Shown here piece by piece: positions 1 through 6,827 of a stretch of DNA of 7,445 nucleotides; the first letter of the stretch is position 1, and every line of letters begins with the position of its first letter. The translations under genes were made by a program, and so were the position numbers. Source of the stretch: Opitutales bacterium (lineage in GTDB: Bacteria; Verrucomicrobiota; Verrucomicrobiia; Opitutales; Oceanipulchritudinaceae); contig SKLD01000248.1 in assembly GCA_007123395.1 (NCBI GenBank), positions 1-7,445 on the forward strand, written 5' to 3'. A model generated the notes under the pieces. That model was not told the DNA's origin, did not search any database, and saw nothing but the letters and a program-made list of their open reading frames with translations.

Positions 1-1343
1 CGCACACGGCAGCGCAGCAACTGCGCCAGCGACAGCTTCCCGCCCTCGCGCTCCACCGCCCACGCCTTCTCCAACTCCACCACCGCGCCACCGCCCCGAC
101 GCGTCCGCGCCGCCTCCCCGTACAACAGCTTCCGATACTCCTGCGCCTCTGCCCGCAGGTCCTTGTCGGAGAGCGGACATGGGCTTCGCGAGTGTCGCCG
201 CAAGCGGCTCGGCACCTGTCCGCGTCCTTCCCCGGAGAGGGGACATTCCTGTCCCCGGCCTTCCGTAGCCCGGTCCCTTCCAAGCGCCGGGTCCCGCCCC
301 GCCCGACTGTCGCCGGACCCCGCGGCATCACCCGCCGCTTCCTTCCCATCCTTCCGCAGGCCAGAATGGCCGCCGGCTACGCCAGCGTCCCCGGCTCCTC
401 CGTCACCGCCGCCCGATCCGTCCTTCGCGCCACAGGTGCCGCGTGCTTCCACCTTCGCCGGGTCGGCTACGGCGGACAGGTCAGCCGCGGACACCTCCTT
501 AGCGCCCGCCCCCGCACGGACCGACCCCTCCTTCACGCCGCCGTCCGCATCCGAACCCTCAACCCCGGCACCCTGAACCCCCGAACCCAACAACACCAGC
601 CGCCGCAGCAACACATGCCCCTCCGGTTTCCCCTGCCCCACCGCCTCTCCGTAGCCGCTGAAACGGTAATCCTTCGGATCCTCCACAATCCCCGCGCGCA
701 CCGGATTCAAATCGATATACGCCCCCACCACCGACAAGGCGTGACGCCTCGGCTCCACCAGCACGCTGCGGAACGGTCCCTCCCACAAGGTCCCCAGCCG
801 ACCGTGCTCACGATTGTAGCGCAGCGAGAAGCGCTGCTTCAATATCTTCACAAACATCGGCAGCGATCCCATCCGCCCAATAAGCAGCGCCCGCATCGCC
901 TCGCGCTCCTCCGCCGTGCCCCGCTCCAAGGCGCCCCGGATCCCCGCCAGCGACAAGGGCTGACGCCCCCGCGACGCCGGCGCGCCATACAACAGCGCCG
1001 AACGCCGCAGCAGCTCCTCGTCGTCGATCTCCCCAAGCTCCCCCGGCACCCGCACGAGCAGATGAAAGTGGTTCTCCATAAAGCAATACGTCAGCACCTC
1101 CACCCCGCAAAAGTCCGCCACCCTGCCCAGCAGCTCCCGGAACCCCTCCCGCCGCGTGTCCGTCAGCAAACGCGCCCGACCGTTGATCCGGCTGACCACA
1201 TGGTAATACCCGTCGCACCCTTCCGGCGCGCAAGCCCGCGGCAACCGCCGCACCTTCCCCGGCACACGCCGCGAAACCACAAGATTGCGCGGCTCCGCCG
1301 CCGTTGTCCCAGCGTCCCCGTTCGATTCCGTTTCCTTGCTCAT
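1..1343 (-). CDS. REP-associated tyrosine transposase (RAYT, Y1_Tnp/TnpA_REP family), 3' end cut by window edge
   Basis: This is an open frame of at least 447 codons from ATG at 1343, with no stop before the left edge. RAYTs are single-strand HUH endonucleases related to IS200/IS605 TnpA; they cut and join REP palindromes. Visible family marks are YYHVVSRINGRARLL (about 46-60), the HUH motif in FMENHFHLLV (His92 and His94), the probable nucleophile Tyr176 in RFSLRYNREHGRLGTLWEG, and AYIDLNPVRAGIVEDPKDYR (about 208-227). From about residue 235 a Gly/Ala/Asp/Arg-rich, low-complexity stretch of roughly 140 residues follows. It leads into a more ordered, charged segment ending AQLLRCRV at the edge. 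RAYTs are usually well under 350 residues, so this is a long member with a C-terminal extension. REP elements lie just upstream, as expected for a RAYT. No Shine-Dalgarno sequence precedes the ATG. The start is chosen as the only Met ahead of the conserved domain. Family assignment is sure; present activity is unknown. Confidence 0.9.
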   Translation of the reverse strand, partial: MSKETESNGDAGTTAAEPRNLVVSRRVPGKVRRLPRACAPEGCDGYYHVVSRINGRARLLTDTRREGFRELLGRVADFCGVEVLTYCFMENHFHLLVRVPGELGEIDDEELLRRSALLYGAPASRGRQPLSLAGIRGALERGTAEEREAMRALLIGRMGSLPMFVKILKQRFSLRYNREHGRLGTLWEGPFRSVLVEPRRHALSVVGAYIDLNPVRAGIVEDPKDYRFSGYGEAVGQGKPEGHVLLRRLVLLGSGVQGAGVEGSDADGGVKEGSVRAGAGAKEVSAADLSAVADPAKVEARGTCGAKDGSGGGDGGAGDAGVAGGHSGLRKDGKEAAGDAAGSGDSRAGRDPALGRDRATEGRGQECPLSGEGRGQVPSRLRRHSRSPCPLSDKDLRAEAQEYRKLLYGEAARTRRGGGAVVELEKAWAVEREGGKLSLAQLLRCRV

Positions 1344-1347
1344 GCCA

Positions 1348-1378
1348 ATTACCCTGACTGGATTTCCTGGTTTGTCAA
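1348..1378 (-). promoter_or_regulatory. Possible promoter of the RAYT gene
   Basis: On the minus strand a perfect TTGACA (1378-1373) is followed after 19 bp by GGTAAT (1353-1348), a 4/6 match to the -10 consensus. The predicted start of transcription falls almost on the ATG at 1343, so the mRNA would be nearly leaderless. Spacing is long and the -10 element is weak, so this is tentative. The AT-rich stretch 1381-1407 just upstream is unusual for this GC-rich region and could act as an UP-like element. Confidence 0.35.
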
Positions 1379-1418
1379 TCAGCAATAAACGTTGTTTTAT
1401 ATTTCTTCCGGAGCACGC

Positions 1419-1502
1419 CGCAGGACCACGGACTGCCGACCCAAGGTCTGGCAGCTACGGCTTTACCACTGTGGGGTCGACGGAGCGGGCTCCGTCGCCA
1501 CG
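1419..1502 (-). repeat. REP doublet, copy A
   Basis: This segment is about 84 bp and is repeated in the same orientation at 2083-2168. It contains two palindromes. The first, 1433-1454, pairs CTGCC with GGCAG and GACC with GGTC around a CAA loop with one bulged T. Read on the minus strand it is headed directly by GTAG (1458-1455), the tetranucleotide typical of RAYT-recognised REPs. The second, 1478-1497, is a perfect 8-bp stem (CGACGGAG/CTCCGTCG) with a CGGG loop; its head is GTGG instead of GTAG. No coding potential is seen here. Confidence 0.75.
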
Positions 1503-1575
1503 TAGCAAACCTTCCCCAGAGATTGGATTTGCCGGGGGACTTTGCCGGAAGCCGTTGGGATCAAGGATACTTTAT

Positions 1576-1798
1576 CCCGCCGCCGCAGTCACCGGCTGAA
1601 GTCGACGTTCCCGCTGCGCCGCATCGCGCTCGAAGGCCAAGACGGTAGCTCCGCCACGGCACTGCCACCGACCCGCCGCGCCGAGACCGCCTAAAGGCGG
1701 AACTCCAACCTTAGCCGCCGTTGTACGCGTTGGAGTCCCGCTTTCACGCGGTCCCGCTACCCGCCGCGCCGAAGTAGGTGCGTGAGCTTGCTCCGCAC
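1576..1798. repeat. Tandem repeat of about 222 bp, copy 1
   Basis: This is the first of two adjacent copies (223 bp). It differs from copy 2 by a G/A and a G/C substitution and a 2-nt indel, which makes the pair about 98% identical. Inside are a short hairpin CCGCC-TAAA-GGCGG (1687-1700), a larger inverted repeat at 1697-1741, and a GTAG-headed REP palindrome at the right end (1774-1799). No plausible gene is seen in any frame. Confidence 0.9.
1697..1741. repeat. Inverted repeat inside tandem copy 1
   Basis: GCGG-A-ACTCCAAC (1697-1709) pairs with GTTGGAGT-C-CCGC (1729-1741) across a 19-nt loop, with a single A/C mismatch in an otherwise 12-bp stem. The same structure is intact in copy 2 at 1918-1962. 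It could be a folded single-stranded DNA substrate or a transcribed hairpin; the sequence does not decide between these. Confidence 0.6.
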
Positions 1799-1799
1799 C
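1774..1799 (+). repeat. GTAG-headed REP palindrome at the end of tandem copy 1
   Basis: GTAG (1774-1777) overlaps by one base a hairpin in which GGTGCG pairs with CGCACC and GAG with CTC around a CTTG loop, with one bulged T (1777-1799). A GTAG head plus an imperfect, bulged palindrome is the REP architecture recognised by RAYT proteins. It points in the opposite direction to the REPs at 1433-1502 and 2097-2167. Confidence 0.7.
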
Positions 1800-2019
1800 C
1801 CGCCGCCGCAGTCACCGGCTGAAGTCGACGTTCCCGCTGCGCCGCATCGCGCTCGAAGGCCAAGACGGTAGCTCCGCCACGGCACTGCCACCGACCCGCC
1901 GCACCGAGACCGCCTAAGCGGAACTCCAACCTTAGCCGCCGTTGTACGCGTTGGAGTCCCGCTTTCACGCGGTCCCGCTACCCGCCCCGCCGAAGTAGGT
2001 GCGTGAGCTTGCTCCGCAC
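1799..2019. repeat. Tandem repeat of about 222 bp, copy 2
   Basis: This is the second copy (221 bp), directly abutting copy 1. Its 2-nt deletion near 1915-1919 removes the small CCGCC/GGCGG hairpin present in copy 1. The larger inverted repeat (1918-1962) and the terminal REP palindrome are kept. The high identity points to a recent duplication. Confidence 0.9.
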
Positions 2020-2020
2020 C
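1995..2020 (+). repeat. GTAG-headed REP palindrome at the end of tandem copy 2
   Basis: This is identical to the element at 1774-1799: GTAG, then GGTGCG/CGCACC and GAG/CTC stems with a single bulged T. Sequence beyond 2020 diverges from the start of the 222-bp unit, so the duplication ends here. Confidence 0.7.
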
Positions 2021-2082
2021 CCGCCGACGCCGGGACGCCGCGAACACTCCGCCGCACCCGCACGCAGCACCGGCGATCCCGG

Positions 2083-2168
2083 CGCAAGACCACGGACTGC
2101 CGACCCAAGGTCTGGCAGCTACGGCTTTGCCACCGCGGGATCGACGGAGGCGTGGCTCCGTCGCTACG
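2083..2168 (-). repeat. REP doublet, copy B
   Basis: This is a direct repeat of 1419-1502 with a few substitutions and a 2-nt longer loop in the second hairpin. The first palindrome (2097-2118) has the same stem with a bulged T and a GTAG head on the minus strand (2122-2119). The second (2142-2163) has the 8-bp stem CGACGGAG/CTCCGTCG with a GCGTGG loop and here an intact GTAG head (2167-2164). It directly follows the nrdA terminator, so the REP sits at the 3' end of the nrd operon, a common place for such elements. Confidence 0.75.
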
Positions 2169-2170
2169 AA

Positions 2171-2200
2171 AGGCGCCCCGGCGGATATTCCGGGGCGCCT
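2171..2200 (-). terminator. Intrinsic-terminator-like hairpin after nrdA
   Basis: An 11-bp perfect GC-rich stem (AGGCGCCCCGG/CCGGGGCGCCT) surrounds an 8-nt loop and is followed on the minus strand by TTTCG. It lies about 48 bp past the nrdA stop. The T tract is short (three T), so termination may be partial or the hairpin may mainly protect the 3' end of the mRNA. No T tract follows on the plus strand. Confidence 0.7.
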
Positions 2201-2248
2201 CAGGTCAGTCAGGTGTGGTTTTGGGTAGGTCCTTGGAAACGCGGCGGC

Positions 2249-5200
2249 TCACTGGCAGGCTTCGCATTCTTCTCCGCGCATACGTGCTTCGAGGGAGCAG
2301 GCTTCTTTCTCGGTCTCGGTGTAGGCGCGCTTGGGTTGCTCCGCCTTCATGCTCACAGTGGCCTTCTCGATATTGGAGGCACCGATCGTGCGCAGGTAGT
2401 AGGTCGTCTTGAGTCCCTGCTCCCATGCGGCGCGGTACATGTGCGAGAGCGTCTTGAGGTCGGGCTTGGAGAGCCAGAGGTTGACCGACTGGCTCTGGTC
2501 GATCCACTTCTGCCGACGGGCGGCGGCGCGGATTATCCAGATGTAGTCGATGTCGAAGGCGGTCTGGTAGCGGTCGCGCATGTCGTCGGGGATGCGGTCG
2601 ATCTTTGAGAGGTCGCCTTCGAAGTATTTGAGCTGGTCGCGCATGTCGTCGTCCCAGAGGTGGCGGCGCTTCAGTTCCTTGACGAGGTAGGGGTTGAGGA
2701 TGACGAACTCGCCCCCGAGGTTGCTCTTGGCGTAGAGGTTTTTGTAGGTCGGCTCGATACACGGGCTCGAATGCATGATGTTCGAGATCGTGGCGGTGGG
2801 CGCGATGGCGAGGACATTGGAGTTGCGCATGCCCTGGCGTGCGATCTTGTCGCGCACGGACTGCCAGTCCATCCTGCCGCCGCGCGGCACGTCGAGGGCG
2901 ACGCCGCGCTCCTTTTCGAGGAGGTCGAGCGTGTCCTGCGGGAGGAGGCCGCGCGACCACTTGGAGCCTTCGTAAGTGCTGTAGGCGCCGCGCTCGGAGG
3001 CGAGGTCGCTGGAGGCCTCGTAGGCATAGTAGGCAATGGCTTCCATGAACTCGTCGTTGAACTCGACGGCCTCTTCGCTGGTGAAGGCGAGCCCCTTCTT
3101 GAGGAGGGCGTTTTGCAGGCCCATGACACCGAGACCGACGGGGCGGTGGCGCATGTTGGCGTTGCGGGCGGCCTCCGTCGGGTAGAAGTTTATGTCGATG
3201 ACGTTATCGAGCGCGCGCACGGCGATGCGGATGGTCTCGCGCAGCTTTTCGAGGTCGAGCGATCCGTCGGCGTTGAGGTGATTCTCAAGAATCACGGAGC
3301 CGAGATTGCACACGGCGGTCTCGTCGGCCCCGGTGTTGAGCGTGATCTCGGTGCAGAGGTTGGAGCTGTGGATGACGCCGCAGTGGTCCTGCGGGCTACG
3401 GACGTTGCAGGGATCCTTGAAGGTGATCCACGGGTGGCCCGTCTCGAAGAGCATGCGCAGCATTTGCTTCCACAGGTCGACGACCTCGACCTTGCGGCTC
3501 CAGATGCGCCCCTCCTCGGCGAGTTGCTCGTAGTGCTCGTAGCGCTCTTCGAAGGCGGCGCCGTAGAGGTCGTGGAGATCCTTCACCTCGTTGGTGCGGA
3601 AGAGCGTCCAGTGCTTCTTCGCGCCCGCCTCGGAGCGCTTGACGAGGCGCTTCATGAAGAGGTCGGGGATCCAGTTGGCCGTATTCATGTCGTGGGTACG
3701 GCGGCGGTCGTCGCCCACGTTGCGGCGCAACTCGAGGAAGTCGTAGACGTCGTTGTGCCATGTTTCGAGGTAGGCGCAACCGGAGCCGCGCCGCTTGCCG
3801 CCTTGATTGACGGCGACGAGCTGGTCGTTGTGCATCTTGAGGAACGGGATGACGCCCTGGCTCTCGCCGTTGGTGCCCTTGATGTAGGACCCGGTGCCGC
3901 GCACGGAGGTCCACGATCCGCCGAGGCCGCCCGCCCACTTGGAGAGGAAGGCGTTTTCGGCAATGCCGCGCATCATGATGCTCTCGATGGAGTCGTCGAC
4001 CTTGTAGAGGTAGCAGGAGGAGAGCTGGCTGTGGAGCGTGCCGCTGTTGAAGAGCGTGGGTGTGCTGGAGCAGAAGCGGCGGCTCTTGTAGAGGTTGTAG
4101 AGCTGGACGACCCAGTCTTCGGCGTTCTCCTTCTCCTCAATGAAGAGACCCATGGACACGCGCATCCAGAAGAACTGCGGGGTCTCGAGGCGGCGCGGGT
4201 CGCGGCGCGTCTTGTCGACGATGAGGTAGCGGTCGTAGAGCGTCTGGATGCCGTGGAAGTCGAAGTCCATGTCGGCCCCGGGATCGAGGGCCTCGGCGAG
4301 GACATCGATATCGTAGCGTTCGGCGAGGACGGGCTGGAGCCGCTCGATGCTGACGGCCTGCTTGATGTAGCGGCGGAAGGCTTTCTGGTGAAACTCCTTG
4401 AGGCGCCCGATGCCGTGCTCGGCGATGTTCCAGTCGAGCACTTCCTCGTAGATATAGGTGAGGAGGATGCGGCCCGCGAACTTGCCGAAGTCGGCGTCGC
4501 GCTCGGTGAGGCTTTTGGCGTTGAGGATGATCGTCTTGCGCAGGTCGGCGAGTTTCATCTCGGGATAGATGGAGCGGCGCAGCTCCACTTCGATCTGCTC
4601 GCGCGTCATGCAGAGATCGAGGCCGATCATGGCGTAGTCGATACGCTGCTTGAGGTCGGCGCCGTCCCAGAAGATATTCGCGCCGTCGGGCAGCGTGATG
4701 AGGATCATGCTCTCTTGGCGGGCGTCGTCGCCGGAACTATCCCGCGCCTCGGCCTCGCGCAGGGCGCGCCGGTGTGCGCGGTAGAGGATGTAGGCCTCGG
4801 CGACCTTGAAATGGCCGAGGCGCATCAGCTCTTCCTGCACGATGTCCTGGATCTCCTCGATGTGGATGCGCGAGACGTTGAGCCCGCGCACACGGTCGCC
4901 GACGGCTTTGGCCACGGCCACGGCGGGCTCGGAGTCGAGCCCAAGGGTGAGAAATGCCTTCCGCACGGCGACCTCCACCTTGCCGTCGTCCCATGGCACT
5001 TCTTTGCTGTTGCGCCGGATGACGCGCACGTTGACGGGATACGGCTCCACATCGCGCCCGGCGTTGCGGAGCATGAGGAGGCTTTTCGCAACATCAGGGG
5101 CGTTGTTCTCAATGAGGGTCTTCTCGATGAGGATGTAGATCTCGCGCTCACTCAGGGTAAGGGCCTTGCCCTCTTGCGCGAGATTGGCAAGGCGCGCGGC

Positions 5201-5506
5201 CACGGCGCGGGCGACAAGGCCCACGAACTCGCGGTTCTTGTCGGTGTAGATGGCGTTTTCCTCCTCGTCGCGGGAGAGGAGGAGGTTAGTGAGCGCGCCG
5301 CCGACGGTCTCGGCGATCTCGCCGAGGTCGAAGTCGCAGACATCGTCGTCGATCTTCACCTTGACGGTGTCGGGCATCATGTCGGCGGGGAAGCGGGCGT
5401 TGTCGCGCACGACCCCGGCCCAGTCGAAGCGGGGCTTGGAGTCGGCGGGCGCGTAGGCGAAGCGTTTCAGGGCGAGGTCTTCTTCAAATGCGGAATGTCG
5501 TAGCAT
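2249..5506 (-). CDS. nrdA: Ribonucleoside-diphosphate reductase, class I, alpha (catalytic) subunit
   Basis: This 1085-residue protein reduces ribonucleoside diphosphates in the cytoplasm with the NrdB product. The start is ATG at 5506: the frame stays open upstream, but only because it crosses nrdB out of frame. Domains in order are a divergent ATP-cone-like domain (about 46-148), a more canonical ATP-cone (about 158-247), the RNR N-terminal domain (about 295-370) and the RNR barrel (about 440-1045). Catalytic residues by alignment to E. coli NrdA are Cys498 (LSSCYL) and Cys733 (AVCNL) as the redox pair, Asn716/Cys718/Glu720 in SSNLCTE with Cys718 as the thiyl radical, Tyr1036-Tyr1037 for radical transfer, and APTATIS (902-908). 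The C-terminal tail carries CEAC (Cys1081, Cys1084) for thioredoxin/glutaredoxin-dependent re-reduction. E. coli NrdA is 761 residues; the extra length is mainly the N-terminal cones. The gene lies 104 bp after nrdB with no terminator or obvious promoter between, so the two are probably co-transcribed. No Shine-Dalgarno is seen. Confidence 0.96.
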   Translation of the reverse strand: MLRHSAFEEDLALKRFAYAPADSKPRFDWAGVVRDNARFPADMMPDTVKVKIDDDVCDFDLGEIAETVGGALTNLLLSRDEEENAIYTDKNREFVGLVARAVAARLANLAQEGKALTLSEREIYILIEKTLIENNAPDVAKSLLMLRNAGRDVEPYPVNVRVIRRNSKEVPWDDGKVEVAVRKAFLTLGLDSEPAVAVAKAVGDRVRGLNVSRIHIEEIQDIVQEELMRLGHFKVAEAYILYRAHRRALREAEARDSSGDDARQESMILITLPDGANIFWDGADLKQRIDYAMIGLDLCMTREQIEVELRRSIYPEMKLADLRKTIILNAKSLTERDADFGKFAGRILLTYIYEEVLDWNIAEHGIGRLKEFHQKAFRRYIKQAVSIERLQPVLAERYDIDVLAEALDPGADMDFDFHGIQTLYDRYLIVDKTRRDPRRLETPQFFWMRVSMGLFIEEKENAEDWVVQLYNLYKSRRFCSSTPTLFNSGTLHSQLSSCYLYKVDDSIESIMMRGIAENAFLSKWAGGLGGSWTSVRGTGSYIKGTNGESQGVIPFLKMHNDQLVAVNQGGKRRGSGCAYLETWHNDVYDFLELRRNVGDDRRRTHDMNTANWIPDLFMKRLVKRSEAGAKKHWTLFRTNEVKDLHDLYGAAFEERYEHYEQLAEEGRIWSRKVEVVDLWKQMLRMLFETGHPWITFKDPCNVRSPQDHCGVIHSSNLCTEITLNTGADETAVCNLGSVILENHLNADGSLDLEKLRETIRIAVRALDNVIDINFYPTEAARNANMRHRPVGLGVMGLQNALLKKGLAFTSEEAVEFNDEFMEAIAYYAYEASSDLASERGAYSTYEGSKWSRGLLPQDTLDLLEKERGVALDVPRGGRMDWQSVRDKIARQGMRNSNVLAIAPTATISNIMHSSPCIEPTYKNLYAKSNLGGEFVILNPYLVKELKRRHLWDDDMRDQLKYFEGDLSKIDRIPDDMRDRYQTAFDIDYIWIIRAAARRQKWIDQSQSVNLWLSKPDLKTLSHMYRAAWEQGLKTTYYLRTIGASNIEKATVSMKAEQPKRAYTETEKEACSLEARMRGEECEACQ

Positions 5507-5610
5507 GGCGGATGTGCGGTGTTCGGTGTGTGTGGAAGCGTGATGGAGAGGAAACGGGCGGAGGGCGGGGAGCCGTCCGCCGGGGGCGGGATTGGCGGCG
5601 GCGGGACCGG

Positions 5611-6702
5611 TCAGAGGTCGTCGTCGTCGACGGAATCGAGGGCGGCGGCCTTTTGGTATTCGGTGACGCGGCCCTCGAAGAAATTCTGCTCCTTGGAGAC
5701 GTCCATGAGTTCCGCGAGCCATGGCAGCGGATTCTGGATACCGGGATTGAGCGGCGACAGGCCGACGCCTTCGAGGCGGCGGTCGGCGATGTAGTCGATA
5801 TACTGCGAAAACTCCTGCGCGCTGAGGCCGAGGGCGTTGACGGGCAGGCAGTCGTTGATGAAGGCCTTTTCGAGGCGCACCGCCTCCTTCATCAGCTCGA
5901 CGAGTTCGGCTTGGAAGGCGTCGGTCCAGACATCGGGATTTTCGTCCACGAGGTCGAGGAGCAGGTCCTTGAAGAGGGAGATGTGGTTGGACTCGTCGCG
6001 CAGGGTGTAGCGGAACATCTGGCCGATGCCGGGAAACTTGTTCTGCCGGTAGAGGCTCAGGACCATGCCGAAGAGCCCGTAGAACTGCGTGCCCTCCATG
6101 CACTGCCCGAAGAGGAACATGTTCTTCGCCAACTCCTGCTTGTTGCGCGTGTCGGTGAAATCGAGGTCCTTGCGCAGGGCGCGGCTGTTGTTCACGACGA
6201 GGCTGTTCTTCTCCTTGATCGTGGGGATGTCCTCGAACATCGCCTCGCACTCGTGGGGATTGATCCCCAGCGAGCTGATCATATACACCAAACTATCGGC
6301 GTGGATATTCTCCTCGTGGGCGTGGCGCCCGAGAACGAGCTTTAGCTCCGGCGCAGTGACCACCTCGCGGGTGACGTGGATGATGTTGTCGCCCACGATA
6401 CCCTCCGCCGCGCTGAAGTAGCCGATAGCCATCTTGATGATCCAGCGGTCGATGTCGGAGATATTGCCGGAGGTGTCGCGCCATTGCTCGACGTCTTTTT
6501 GCATGGGAATGTCCTCCGGCTCCCAGTGGTTGTTCTTCATCGTCCGGTAGAGGTCGTAGGCCCACTGGTACTTGAGCGGGAGGATGTTGAAGAACATCGT
6601 GTCGCGGCCGTTGATGATCCGCTTGGCCGCGTAGGCAGCCTCTGCTTTTGCGCGGTCGAGGGTGAAGGTCTTGTTGCCGATTTTGTAAGTGGTCGTGTCC
6701 AT
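5611..6702 (-). CDS. nrdB: Ribonucleoside-diphosphate reductase, class Ic-like beta subunit, Leu at the radical-tyrosine site
   Basis: This 363-residue ferritin-like protein houses the dimetal cofactor that generates the oxidant for NrdA. By motif alignment to E. coli and Chlamydia trachomatis R2, the ligands are Glu100, Glu131, His134, Glu203, Glu237 and His240, with the family spacings (31, 3 and 34 residues). A Glu first ligand matches the chlamydial enzyme; E. coli has Asp. The residue four after His134 is the radical Tyr in class Ia/Ib and Phe127 in C. trachomatis; here it is Leu138 (codon TTG, 6291-6289). Relay residues are kept: Trp47 (E. coli Trp48), Asp236, Tyr232 (chlamydial Tyr222) and C-terminal Tyr349 in RVTEYQKAA. 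The protein ends in an acidic tail, DDDDL, likely part of the NrdA-docking peptide. The pattern indicates a class Ic-type enzyme using a metal-centred oxidant, possibly Mn/Fe; the metal cannot be read from sequence. It is the first gene of an nrdB-nrdA operon downstream of paired NrdR-like boxes. No Shine-Dalgarno is seen. Confidence 0.95.
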   Translation of the reverse strand: MDTTTYKIGNKTFTLDRAKAEAAYAAKRIINGRDTMFFNILPLKYQWAYDLYRTMKNNHWEPEDIPMQKDVEQWRDTSGNISDIDRWIIKMAIGYFSAAEGIVGDNIIHVTREVVTAPELKLVLGRHAHEENIHADSLVYMISSLGINPHECEAMFEDIPTIKEKNSLVVNNSRALRKDLDFTDTRNKQELAKNMFLFGQCMEGTQFYGLFGMVLSLYRQNKFPGIGQMFRYTLRDESNHISLFKDLLLDLVDENPDVWTDAFQAELVELMKEAVRLEKAFINDCLPVNALGLSAQEFSQYIDYIADRRLEGVGLSPLNPGIQNPLPWLAELMDVSKEQNFFEGRVTEYQKAAALDSVDDDDL

Positions 6703-6768
6703 GGTTATTTGCGGTATGAATGGTCAGGAATACACCGCGCCGGAGACGGCACGGAAAAGAAGAGAAAG

Positions 6769-6827
6769 CCCTATATCCGGAGAGGCCAGCAGGCACGAAA
6801 CCATCAAACCCACCACAAGATATAGGG
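6769..6827 (-). promoter_or_regulatory. 9-bp inverted repeat in the nrdB leader
   Basis: On the minus strand CCCTATATC (6827-6819) and GATATAGGG (6777-6769) are perfect complements separated by 41 nt in the presumed 5' untranslated leader of nrdB. In RNA they could form a stem. In DNA the first arm is also the core of the promoter-distal NrdR-like box, so the second arm could be an isolated third half-site. There is no recognised riboswitch class here. Confidence 0.4.

Noticed and set aside
192..1388. 398-codon open frame on the plus strand
   Set aside because: It is the antisense of the RAYT gene, Arg/Pro/His-rich without motifs, whereas the minus strand shows the full Y1_Tnp signature.
1744..2047. 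Short minus-strand open frames within the 222-bp repeats
   Set aside because: They consist of repeat and palindrome sequence, restart in different frames in the two copies and resemble no protein.
1419..2168. CRISPR array
   Set aside because: There are only two copies each of the long repeats, no regular spacer pattern and no cas genes; the structure fits REP elements.
2660..5503. 947-codon open frame on the plus strand opposite nrdA
   Set aside because: It is the exact antisense of nrdA, with Val/Glu/Asp/Leu/Ala-rich composition typical of the complement of a GC-rich gene. It shows no domain, and nrdA is unmistakable on the other strand.
5507..6250. N-terminal extension of NrdA by 248 codons in an open frame
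   Set aside because: This part overlaps nrdB out of frame and is Arg/Pro-rich nonsense. NrdA family sequence begins only after ATG 5506.
5488..6345. 285-codon open frame on the plus strand opposite nrdB
   Set aside because: It is the antisense shadow of nrdB with the same composition bias and no recognisable motif.
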